From the NCBI GenBank assembly GCA_030613835.1, contig JAUWLH010000001.1, forward strand, positions 1 through 57,586: 57,586 nt of DNA. The letters are read 5' to 3'. Position 1 is the stretch's first letter. Each line of letters starts with the position of its first letter. The DNA is from Candidatus Bathyarchaeota archaeon (GTDB taxonomy: Archaea; Thermoproteota; Bathyarchaeia; TCS64). Positions 41,746 through 48,841 of the stretch are shown in pieces. The translations under genes and the position numbers were made by a program. Under the pieces are notes generated by a model. It had not been told where the DNA came from. It searched no databases and saw only the letters and a list, made by a program, of their open reading frames with translations.

Positions 41746-42054
41746 ATGGCAGAAATTTGTCCCATATGTGGGCTCCCCCAGGACCTTTGCGTTTGCGAGG
41801 AGATGAGCAAGGAGCAGCAAAGGATCAGGATTCGTTTAGAGACACGTAAATGGGGAAAGAAATGGACCGTCATCGACGGCATCGACTCTAAGGGCGTCTC
41901 CCTCAACAAGTTAGCGACACAGTTGAAAAACAAGTGTGCATGCGGTGGGACCGCGAAGAACGAGCAGGTTCTCCTAATGGGTGACCATAGGGACGAGGTC
42001 TACAAGACACTCGTCGGTCTGGGCTTCCCTCAGGATAATATCGAGGTCCAGTAA
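41746..42054 (+). CDS. Translation initiation factor aIF1 (SUI1)
   Basis: 102 aa SUI1 family protein; it monitors start-codon recognition on the small ribosomal subunit. The N-terminus CPICGLPQDLCVCEE is the usual archaeal zinc-binding extension, and the body shows RKWGKKWTVIDGID, then LKNKCACGGTAKNEQVLLMGDHRDEVYKTLVGLGF. ATG 41746 is preferred over TTG 41737. The next gene follows after only 3 bp. Confidence 0.95.
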   Translation: MAEICPICGLPQDLCVCEEMSKEQQRIRIRLETRKWGKKWTVIDGIDSKGVSLNKLATQLKNKCACGGTAKNEQVLLMGDHRDEVYKTLVGLGFPQDNIEVQ

Positions 42055-42057
42055 GCC

Positions 42058-42261
42058 GTGCCGAGGCTCAGGGATATTATAGATATTCTCAGAGATGCCC
42101 GACACTCTATACCAAAACCCGTGTTCTGTCCCAACTGTAAAAGCCCCAAGATGAGGTCCAGTGAGAGCTATGGCATTCTTCCCCAGAAGTACGTCTGCGA
42201 GAACTGCGGCTACGAGGGCAACATCGTGCTTGAGCTGGAAGAGGAAGACCCAAAACCATAG
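42058..42261 (+). CDS. Small zinc-ribbon protein
   Basis: 67 aa. Contains CPNCKSPKM and CENCGYEG, two CxxC knuckles 22 residues apart, with an acidic tail. It starts with GTG 3 bp after the aIF1 stop and is therefore in the same transcript. It resembles small transcription/translation zinc ribbons, but the precise family is not recognised. Confidence 0.75.
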   Translation: MPRLRDIIDILRDARHSIPKPVFCPNCKSPKMRSSESYGILPQKYVCENCGYEGNIVLELEEEDPKP

Positions 42262-42311
42262 AATTTAACCAAGGGAACATTATATCATTATAGACAACCA
42301 GCGGTGGCCCC

Positions 42312-43286
42312 ATGTCAGAGGACATTGAGAACTACAAGGAGAAGTACAAGACCCTTGAGGATCTACCAGGCATAGGCCCGGCCACTATTAACAAGCTCAA
42401 GGAGATCGGGTTCAAGACTGTTGAGAGTCTCGGGACAGCCACACTTAACGAGCTGGTCTCAGCGGGCATTGGCAAGGAGGTGGCTGAGAAGGTCATCGAG
42501 ACAGCCAGGAAAACCGTTGCCATCACGTTCGTGAGAGGTGACGAGCTGGTCGAGCTCAGGAAGAACATTAGGAAGCTCACCACGGGGTGTAGCAGCCTAG
42601 ACAATTTATTGGGTGGGGGCATCGAGACCCAGAGCCTCACCGAGTTCTACGGGGAGTTCGGAAGTGGCAAGAGCCAGCTGTGCCATCAGTTATGTGTCAC
42701 AGTGCAACTGGGCGAGACGCAGGGTGGTCTTAATGGGAGCGTTCTTTACATCGACACCGAGTCCACGTTCAGACCCAAGCGCGTACAGCAGATAGCGCCA
42801 AGGTTCGGCATCAAGCCCAAGGACGTGCTGAAGGGGATCGTGTACGCGGAGGCATACACGAGCAACCACCAGACCGTGCTCCTTGAGAACGCCGACGAGG
42901 TCATCAGGGACAATAACATAAAGCTCATCATCGTCGACAGCGTGATGAGTCACTTCAGGAGCGAGTACATCGGCAGGGAGATGCTAGCCAACCGCCAGCA
43001 ACAGCTCAACAAGCACCTGCACAAGCTCACAAGGCTGGGAAGGGCGTTCAACACCTCATTGGTTATTACCAACCAAGTGATGGCGACACCTGATGCGTTC
43101 TTCAGCAAGGCGGTAGCCCCTGTTGGCGGGCATATACTGGGTCATATGAGTCACAGCAGGATATTCATCAGAAAGGGCAGGAACAACATGAGAATAGCCA
43201 AGCTCACAGCGAGCCCCAGCTTACCCGAGGGAGAAGCCCCTATGAGGATCACAGAGAGAGGGATAGAGAGTGACGAAGACTACTAA
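42312..43286 (+). CDS. radA: DNA repair and recombination protein RadA
   Basis: 324 aa archaeal RecA/Rad51 homologue that catalyses strand exchange. It has an N-terminal HhH domain (LEDLPGIGPATINKLKEIGFKTVESL), the ATPase core with Walker A GEFGSGKSQL, VLYIDTESTFRPKR, and Walker B LIIVDSVMSHFR, then ANRQQQLNKHLHKL and VVITNQVM-type residues, and GGHILGHMSHSRIFIRKG. No intein is inserted, unlike several archaeal RadA genes. The following gene begins inside its last codons. Confidence 0.97.
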   Translation: MSEDIENYKEKYKTLEDLPGIGPATINKLKEIGFKTVESLGTATLNELVSAGIGKEVAEKVIETARKTVAITFVRGDELVELRKNIRKLTTGCSSLDNLLGGGIETQSLTEFYGEFGSGKSQLCHQLCVTVQLGETQGGLNGSVLYIDTESTFRPKRVQQIAPRFGIKPKDVLKGIVYAEAYTSNHQTVLLENADEVIRDNNIKLIIVDSVMSHFRSEYIGREMLANRQQQLNKHLHKLTRLGRAFNTSLVITNQVMATPDAFFSKAVAPVGGHILGHMSHSRIFIRKGRNNMRIAKLTASPSLPEGEAPMRITERGIESDEDY

Positions 43287-43845
43287 TCTAGGACGAGGAC
43301 TAACCGTCACGGGGAAGACCCGTGAATCCGTTATATCATTCTTCAAGAACATGATTGACAGGCGGTTCACAGACGCCGAGAAGGCGTTGGGCGCTATCAG
43401 GGAGCGCAAGTTCACCGATGAGGAGTACAAGACGGGATACATCAACGCTCTCGATGGCCTCCTCCTATCGGTCCGATCGGGAGACGAGAGAGATTTCTAC
43501 AACAAGAATAACTTTGACCAGAAAAGCCTGAAGGCTCACAGGGAGGAGTTCAAGGAGTTCAGGAAGACCCCGATCAGGACCCAGTTTGACTCGGGCTACT
43601 TTGCGGCTTGGTCAGATATAATGCAGTACAGGTTCAATGTTAAAAAGGATTTAGACCCATCCGAACGTGCCCATAGTGTTGAGCAGCGTCCAGGTCAGCA
43701 TCCACAGGAACAGGAAAGCGCCCATGCCGATCTTTATCGTTCTGTCCCTCTCAATATCAAACAGCTTCGCTGTTACCTCGGAATAGCCAATGTACAAAAC
43801 GGTGCCAGTCATCAATGCGAGCTCGCCTTGGAGCCCCAAGCCTGA
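43270..43845 (+). CDS. Uncharacterised protein downstream of radA
   Basis: 191 aa. GTG 43270 lies within the end of radA (17-bp overlap), indicating co-translation. Residues 1-125 are compact and charged (SFFKNMIDRRFTDAEKALGAIRERKFTDEEYKTGYINALDG). From about residue 128 onward the sequence becomes low-complexity and lies antisense to the membrane protein gene at 43651-43923. That tail may be real or a read-through extension after loss of an earlier stop. Family not recognised; a link to recombination is only contextual. Confidence 0.65.
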   Translation: MTKTTNLGRGLTVTGKTRESVISFFKNMIDRRFTDAEKALGAIRERKFTDEEYKTGYINALDGLLLSVRSGDERDFYNKNNFDQKSLKAHREEFKEFRKTPIRTQFDSGYFAAWSDIMQYRFNVKKDLDPSERAHSVEQRPGQHPQEQESAHADLYRSVPLNIKQLRCYLGIANVQNGASHQCELALEPQA

Positions 43846-43923
43846 CTGAACATAGAACGTGATAAAACCCGTGGCTAGCCCCAGCAGGGCCTTGATCCAG
43901 TAAACCTTCTCTGATTGCTTCAA
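43651..43923 (-). CDS. Small three-helix membrane protein (EMC6-like?)
   Basis: 90 aa with three hydrophobic segments (IKALLGLATGFITFYVQS, LALMTGTVLYIGYSEV, GMGAFLFLWMLTWTLL) and a short basic loop DIERDRTIK. The topology resembles archaeal EMC6-like proteins, but I cannot confirm this by motif. TTG 43923 has GGAG nine bases upstream. It overlaps the tail of the preceding plus-strand gene by 195 bp, one of the longest convergent overlaps in the window. Confidence 0.6.
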   Translation of the reverse strand: MKQSEKVYWIKALLGLATGFITFYVQSGLGLQGELALMTGTVLYIGYSEVTAKLFDIERDRTIKIGMGAFLFLWMLTWTLLNTMGTFGWV

Positions 43924-43974
43924 CCGTGTTTTCTCCGTGGGTCCAACTCTTATTGTCTGATGCTGTTTTATAAG

Positions 43975-44748
43975 TTAGCTGATGTAGCCCAGTCTCTTCT
44001 CGTCGGGGATCTGGGGCTCCTCTTCCTCATCGTAGATATCGAGACGGTGCTTGATGGAGTCATCGATCTTCTTTGCCCTGATGTCAAGCTGCTTTGTGTC
44101 TATCTGGATGTCGATGAGCTTCACAAGCTTGTGCAGCACTGCCTTGCTGGCCATGTGCTGGGGGACGTTCGCGTAGGTGATATCGCCCATGAGGCACACG
44201 CCATCGATCCCGTTTGCTTTGGCTACGCCTATCATGACGCCGTTCAGCCCATTGACAGCTCCATCTTTCTCGATCATCTCAACCCCAGCCTCGATTAGCT
44301 CGTCCCTCATGGACTCGTCGGTGAATACGCCGTAGACCTTTGGTTCTTCGTAGAACTCGTTGGGGAATGCCGCTATGGTGTAGATGCGCTTGACGCCCAT
44401 CTCCACGGCGATGTCCGCGATCTTCTGGGCCAGTCTCAGGGACTCCTCTGGAATGGATGGCTGTGCGTCGCCAACGCAGATAATGATGTTCTGGTCCTCC
44501 GAGGCGTAGAGCTTGTGCCTTATGGGGGCCATCTCCACGATACCGTTTTTGTAAACCAGGATGTTGTGAAAGTACTTTATCTCAGCGAACTGCTTTGCCT
44601 TTATCCTTCTCCTGAGATAGTCTGCGCTGATCTTGGCCAGGAATCCCATCCCAGGCCACGCGGCTATCATCACCGGGTCTTTCAGACTTGGTTTGTCGGT
44701 GAAATGTACGTCCAATGGAATCCAGTTAACGGAGAATGGGATTTGCAT
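43975..44748 (-). CDS. PAC2-family proteasome-assembly-like protein
   Basis: 257 aa. The PAC2 signature includes DPVMIAAWPGMGFLAKISADYL, then NILVYKNGIVEMAP, and IICVGDAQPSIPEESLRLA with VKRIYTIAAFPNEFYEEPKVYGVFTD. Archaeal PAC2 proteins (PbaA/PbaB and relatives) are related to eukaryotic proteasome assembly chaperones; PbaA complexes are involved in proteasome assembly or proteolysis. The start at ATG 44748 is used; the frame extends upstream to 44892 but those codons are not family-like and would lie in the long leader. It has an acidic C-terminal tail. Confidence 0.85.
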   Translation of the reverse strand: MQIPFSVNWIPLDVHFTDKPSLKDPVMIAAWPGMGFLAKISADYLRRRIKAKQFAEIKYFHNILVYKNGIVEMAPIRHKLYASEDQNIIICVGDAQPSIPEESLRLAQKIADIAVEMGVKRIYTIAAFPNEFYEEPKVYGVFTDESMRDELIEAGVEMIEKDGAVNGLNGVMIGVAKANGIDGVCLMGDITYANVPQHMASKAVLHKLVKLIDIQIDTKQLDIRAKKIDDSIKHRLDIYDEEEEPQIPDEKRLGYIS

Positions 44749-45168
44749 TAAACCTTTCGCTTTGAAGCCATGTCTTTGCTTCTTGTAGATTTCATATAAT
44801 CGTCCCCATGCCGACTCGTCGTGTTTGTTATGCTTTTTACAATTTCTCGGTTGTCTCAGACCGATGTAACATTCTTGCCATTTATGCCTCAATCTCCCTA
44901 TATACTGGACACATTTTTCTCGTGAAATGTACTCTTTTCATGCAACATAATTATATTATAATTTTTTGAGCCCTTGTGTGATAGTAGTGGGGGACAGCAT
45001 CGGAAGTGGACACGCCGGGGGCACATCAAAGTGCTCCTGTGACGCGCCCATTTTTGTTCGGGTTTGCCTGAATAATTGCCCACACAGCCGAGGCCGGTAT
45101 AAAGCCGACCAGTGAATTCCGGGTGTCCCCGCTACACATGATCAACAAAGGTAGAGGATAATAGGCAT
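44749..45168. other. Intergenic region between PAC2 and Myb-like genes
   Basis: 420 bp between divergent genes. The half near the PAC2 gene is AT-rich, with TTATATTATAA at 44951-44961 and a T-run. The rest is a GC-rich, strongly foldable block (44984-45135). TATAAA at 45099-45104 could serve the 45169 gene. No protein gene is supported. Confidence 0.5.
44984..45135 (+). ncRNA. Candidate structured RNA or leader
   Basis: GTAGTGGGGGACA (44984-44996) pairs with TGTCCCCGCTAC (45124-45135) with one G-U and one bulge, enclosing about 127 nt. A TATA-like TTATATTATAA is centred about 27 bp before the first paired base. Inside are a 9-bp stem TTGTTCGGG/CCTGAATAA with a TTTG loop near 45054-45075, and a stem GGGGCAC/GTGCTCC (about 45018-45037) with loop ATCAAA. 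GGACAC-G-CCGG (45008-45018) can pair with CCGGGTGTCC instead, an alternative fold competing with the outer helix. It matches no RNA family I know (not tRNA, 5S, SRP or RNase P). Confidence 0.35.
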
Positions 45169-45519
45169 ATGGCGAGAAATATGGAATGGACGGACGAAGA
45201 GGTAGAGAGGCTGCATGAAATATACGGGTCGAACAGGACTTTTGAGGAGATAGAGGTAGAGTTTCCCATGAGGACAAGCAACGCCATACGCCTCAAGGCA
45301 TCGAGGCTGGGAATAAGACGACCACTGATTCCTGGGAACTTTATCCAGGCCAAGCCCATTCTATTCAGGTCAGGTAACGGCGACGGGAATGACGGCTTCA
45401 TCCTAAAGTGCAATCAGTGTGGTTCATGGGTGCAGATTGACAAGGACATTGAGAAGCGCGCTAACGTGCTGAGCTGCGGGCATTGCGGCTCAATGTACCA
45501 TGTTTTGATTGAATCTTAG
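45169..45519 (+). CDS. Myb/SANT-like protein with C-terminal zinc ribbon
   Basis: 116 aa. The N-terminus MEWTDEEVERLHEIYGSNRTFEEIEVEFPMRTSNAIRLKASRLG is a Myb/SANT-like helix-turn-helix, a type used for DNA binding. The C-terminal half has CNQCGSWVQID and CGHCGSMYHV, four cysteines forming a zinc ribbon. A small transcription regulator is the plausible reading. It follows the structured region at 44984-45135, which may be its leader. Confidence 0.78.
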   Translation: MARNMEWTDEEVERLHEIYGSNRTFEEIEVEFPMRTSNAIRLKASRLGIRRPLIPGNFIQAKPILFRSGNGDGNDGFILKCNQCGSWVQIDKDIEKRANVLSCGHCGSMYHVLIES

Positions 45520-45585
45520 GGGTTTATCGATCTCCTGTTCATGAGCTTTTTATAGGTTGCGTGTAGTTTTTCAAGTGGTGACACC

Positions 45586-46140
45586 TTGAGCCTAGGCTTA
45601 TCATCCAAGATGATAGTAAGGGAAGCAATGTCTAGCCCTGTCATAAGCGTCGACGAGAACGAGGATATAGTGCAGGTTGCGAACAAGATGCGCGAGCAGC
45701 GCGTCGGGGCTGTTGTGGTCCTGAACCAGCAGAACCTACCGGTTGGAATTGTGACTGAGAGGGACATCGTGACGAGGGTCGTAGCTGATGGCGTATCACC
45801 GAGCACGTTTTTCGCGGGGAAGGTGATGTCCTCGCCTCTGAAGATGGTGGACCCTGAGATGAACCTGATGGACGCCATGAAGATGATGGACAAGGAGAAC
45901 ATCAGGCGTCTCGGCGTAATCTACAAGGGAGAGCTTGTTGGCGTCGTCACCGATAGGAATATCATACGTTTCGTTCCCACCATCATTGATATCCTGAGGG
46001 AGCAGAAGGAGATCAATCCCTTGGGTCATGTATCGGGAAGCTCTACCGTGGGCTACTGTGAGAAATGTGAGTTATACTCCATGAACCTTCGCGCCATCGA
46101 TGGGAACTTCATCTGCGAGGACTGCCGAGTAGATGGGTGA
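45586..46140 (+). CDS. CBS-domain pair protein with zinc ribbon
   Basis: 184 aa. Two CBS domains cover residues about 10-130 (IVREAMSSPVISVDENEDIVQVANKM, VGIVTERDIVTRVV, then AGKVMSSPLKMVDPEMNLMDAMKMM, GVVTDRNIIRF). The C-terminal 40 residues contain CEKCELY and CEDC, a zinc ribbon. Such proteins bind adenosyl nucleotides and regulate a partner. TTG 45586 with GGTG just upstream, or ATG 45610, are both possible starts. TTTTTATAG at about 45547 is TATA-like. The stop overlaps the Mut7-C gene. Confidence 0.88.
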   Translation: MSLGLSSKMIVREAMSSPVISVDENEDIVQVANKMREQRVGAVVVLNQQNLPVGIVTERDIVTRVVADGVSPSTFFAGKVMSSPLKMVDPEMNLMDAMKMMDKENIRRLGVIYKGELVGVVTDRNIIRFVPTIIDILREQKEINPLGHVSGSSTVGYCEKCELYSMNLRAIDGNFICEDCRVDG

Positions 46141-46591
46141 CCACGCGTTCATCGTGGACGGGATGCTAGGGAGCCTGGCCCGCTGGCTTAGGATCGCAGG
46201 GTATGATTCAACCTACTTCAGGGGCTTGGAGGATAATCGTTTACTTGATGAAACAAGGGACTCATCAAGGATAATGCTGACGCGGGACAGGGAGCTGTAT
46301 CAGAGGTCACAGAAACTGGGTCTCAAATCAATATACCTTGAATCTGAGGAAGTGAAGGCCCAGCTATCGCACTTGAAAAGGGAGCTTGGCTTAGAGTTAT
46401 CTGCAACAAACTCCAGGTGCCCGAGATGCAACGGGCTATTGAAGGAGACCCCGAAAGCCGATGTTCAAGATCTGGTTCCAAAGAAGTCCCTCAACTCCTT
46501 CGATGAGTTTTGGGTCTGCGGAGACTGCTCGGGGGTGTACTGGAAGGGGAGCCATTGGGTGAAGATCAGGGAAACCCTCGGCTCTACCTGA
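46133..46591 (+). CDS. Mut7-C-type PIN-like nuclease
   Basis: 152 aa Mut7-C domain protein: an N-terminal PIN-like fold (FIVDGMLGSLARWLRIAGYDSTYF, RIMLTRDRELY) with acidic residues that would coordinate metal, followed by a zinc ribbon (CPRCNGLL, CGDCSG). These are predicted RNases. It overlaps the CBS protein by 8 bases and precedes AMMECR1, so four genes (45586-48449) form an operon-like run. Confidence 0.87.
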   Translation: MGDHAFIVDGMLGSLARWLRIAGYDSTYFRGLEDNRLLDETRDSSRIMLTRDRELYQRSQKLGLKSIYLESEEVKAQLSHLKRELGLELSATNSRCPRCNGLLKETPKADVQDLVPKKSLNSFDEFWVCGDCSGVYWKGSHWVKIRETLGST

Positions 46592-46643
46592 AAGGTTATC
46601 ACGTAGAAACAGGTAGAGTTGTTTATCACATCAAGGAGGCGTT

Positions 46644-47267
46644 GTGGGCATATTCACGTTAACCGATGAGCAGGGGTTTTTTCTGGTCAGGCTGGCCAGG
46701 CAGTCCATCGAGAGCGAACTGGGTATCGCCGATGAACCCAGCGACTACCACAGTGACTCGGTTCTCATGGAGAAATGCGGCGTCTTCGTCACCCTCAACG
46801 TCCACGAGAAAGGCAGTTACGGTCTCCGCGGCTGCATCGGGTTGCCTTATGCCACGAGTCCTCTTGTGGACGCAGTTGTTGATGCAGCTAAGAGCGCGGC
46901 ATTCAACGACCCCCGCTTCCCGACCGTGCAAAGGCATGAGATGGACGGTATTACAATAGAAGTGAGCGTACTGACTCCTCCTGAGCTCATTGGGCATGAT
47001 GATAAAAAGGACTTACCAAATCAGGTCACAGTGGGCAGGGACGGGTTAATCATTGGACTGGGCTGGAACAAGGGGCTACTGCTGCCTCAGGTTCCCGTCG
47101 AGTGGGGCTGGGATAGCAGGGAGTTCTTGGACCAGTGCTGCGTGAAGGCAGGGATACCAAAGAATTCATGGCTGAGAAATGATACCGAGGTATACACTTT
47201 CCATGCCATCCTTTTCAAGGAAGAGGAGCCAAGAGGAATAATCAAACGGCACATATTGGTGGAGTAA
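46644..47267 (+). CDS. AMMECR1-domain protein
   Basis: 207 aa AMMECR1 domain protein. The hallmark LRGCIGL is present (YGLRGCIGLPYA), with PLVDAVVDAAKSAAFNDPRFP, IEVSVLTPPE and LLLPQVPVEWGWDSREFLDQ. Archaeal AMMECR1 proteins are conserved but without an established activity; they often adjoin radical SAM AmmA/Memo homologues, which are not here. The start is GTG at 46644. Confidence 0.93.
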   Translation: MGIFTLTDEQGFFLVRLARQSIESELGIADEPSDYHSDSVLMEKCGVFVTLNVHEKGSYGLRGCIGLPYATSPLVDAVVDAAKSAAFNDPRFPTVQRHEMDGITIEVSVLTPPELIGHDDKKDLPNQVTVGRDGLIIGLGWNKGLLLPQVPVEWGWDSREFLDQCCVKAGIPKNSWLRNDTEVYTFHAILFKEEEPRGIIKRHILVE

Positions 47268-48449
47268 ATGAAACGGTTCGATGGAGCACGAGTGTATTTC
47301 AGCCCTTCCGGCATGGGTCTAGGCCATGTCAGTAGATGTGTGCCCATCGCCCACGAGGTCCAGAGGCTTGGCGGCGAGGTCATGTTCTCCACCTACCTCG
47401 AAGGGATTGATTATCTCTCTAAGTTCGGATTCACCGTGGCCGAGGCTCCAGAGATTTACCTGGAAACCAACCATACTGGAAGCATCGATCTCAAGGCAAC
47501 AGTGTCAACGCGGGGTTTCTCGGCCCTCTGGACATTAATGGAACAGATAAGGTTCGAGGTCGAGAAGATGCAGGCATTCAAGCCGAATCTTGTGTTTGTT
47601 GACACCCGTGTTAGCACGATCATGGCGGCGAAGATGCTCAGGCTACCCTGTGTGCTGGTCCTTAACCAGTTCCTGCCCAGAGCCCCGAGGGAGACGGATA
47701 CAAATTTCTGGAAGTTGGTGGACGGGACTGTTATGACTGTCCTAGGTTGGATGTGGGATTTGTCAGATAGGCTCATCATCCCAGATTTCCCTGAGCCCTA
47801 CACCATCAGCTTGGACAGCCTGAGGGCTCCTCGCAGGTACGGAGCGAAGATGGACTTGGTGGGCTCCATCATGGGCTTTAAGCCAGAGAACAGTGTTGAC
47901 GCGTCCACAATTAGAGAAGAGCTAGGCTTGGATGACCAGGTATTGATCTACGCCGGGATCAGCGGCCCGCGTCCTGAGCGAATGCCCTTGATACGGATAC
48001 TGGCCCCCATTTTCAGCAGGTTCCCTGACAAGTACCACGTCGTGATGTCAATGGGCAACCCCCACGGTGGAAACAAGCCGAAACGAGTGGGTAACGTGAC
48101 TCTAATCCCCTGGATCGATGACCGTTACGCGTTCCTCAACGCCTGCGACGTGGTCATCAGCAGGGGTGGTCACGAGACCATCATGCAGAGCATCGGGTAC
48201 AACAAGCCCAGTATCATAATCCCCATGCCTCGCCATCCTGAGCAGTACGGGAACGCTAGGCGCGCCATGGAGATCGGCGTGGCCGAGGCCCTGCATCAAA
48301 GGGATGTGTCCAAGAAATCACTCATCAAGAGGATTGAGCACCTGCTTGAGAACGACCGTGCGCTTGATGTTTTGGTTGACATAAACCAGAACAAGCACCT
48401 GGACGAGGGCCTTGAGAGGATCATCGAGATCATCGCAGAGTACCTGTGA
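47268..48449 (+). CDS. Glycosyltransferase, MurG/GT1-like
   Basis: 393 aa GT-B fold glycosyltransferase. The N-terminal Rossmann domain has SPSGMGLGHVSRCVPIAHEVQRLGGEVMFSTYLEG. The C-terminal nucleotide-sugar site is DVVISRGGHETIMQSIGYNKPSIIIPMPRHPEQYGNARR, like MurG and UDP-GlcNAc transferases. The acceptor is unknown; archaeal lipid or protein glycosylation is plausible. It directly follows AMMECR1. Confidence 0.88.
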   Translation: MKRFDGARVYFSPSGMGLGHVSRCVPIAHEVQRLGGEVMFSTYLEGIDYLSKFGFTVAEAPEIYLETNHTGSIDLKATVSTRGFSALWTLMEQIRFEVEKMQAFKPNLVFVDTRVSTIMAAKMLRLPCVLVLNQFLPRAPRETDTNFWKLVDGTVMTVLGWMWDLSDRLIIPDFPEPYTISLDSLRAPRRYGAKMDLVGSIMGFKPENSVDASTIREELGLDDQVLIYAGISGPRPERMPLIRILAPIFSRFPDKYHVVMSMGNPHGGNKPKRVGNVTLIPWIDDRYAFLNACDVVISRGGHETIMQSIGYNKPSIIIPMPRHPEQYGNARRAMEIGVAEALHQRDVSKKSLIKRIEHLLENDRALDVLVDINQNKHLDEGLERIIEIIAEYL

Positions 48450-48477
48450 TTAATTTTAAGTGTCGGCGGTGTGACTG

Positions 48478-48819
48478 CTGTCCACGGATTACCACTACGC
48501 AAAGGAAAGGGATTCAGAGGTAGACAAGTACTTCGATCATGACGTTATGAAGGCCTGGGCAGACTGGAACAGGAAGGTTTTCGAGCCGGGCCAGCTGGGC
48601 AAGTAGCCAAAGGAGCTGATTGCCATAGTGTGCACCTACATGACCAGATGTCCATAGTGCATCGAGGGCCACGCCAAGGTAGCCATGAAGGCGGGTGCGA
48701 CCAAGGAAGAGATAGCTGAGGTCATCCAGATCACCATGGCTTTGAGCAGCGGTGCGCTGATAGCTCACAGGAACATCGCGCTGGACGTTTGGTCCAGTCT
48801 TATCCATTCACTATTTTAA
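48478..48819 (+). pseudogene. AhpD/carboxymuconolactone decarboxylase-like gene with two in-frame UAG
   Basis: One uninterrupted frame of 113 codons encodes a recognisable AhpD/CMD-family protein (VMKAWADWNRKVFEPGQLG, PKELIAIVCTYM, TRCP, CIEGHAKVAMKAGATKEEI), but with TAG at 48604-48606 and 48655-48657. The second lies between the two cysteines of the active-site CP-x-CIEGH, where the family has Tyr or similar (CPYC). The first replaces a residue after GK and before PKELI. The first codon is CTG (48478, or 48475), there is no ATG start, and no frameshift is present. Each UAG is one base from a normal codon (AAG to TAG, TAC to TAG). It may be a young pseudogene or a recoded gene. Confidence 0.7.
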
Positions 48820-48841
48820 TTGCAATTGTATTTTTCTATAC

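Noticed and set aside
48478..48819. Reading the UAG codons as proof that the organism uses pyrrolysine genome-wide
   Set aside because: TAG terminates about two dozen intact genes in this window, which argues against a TAG-depleted, pyrrolysine-rich code; kept only as a hypothesis.
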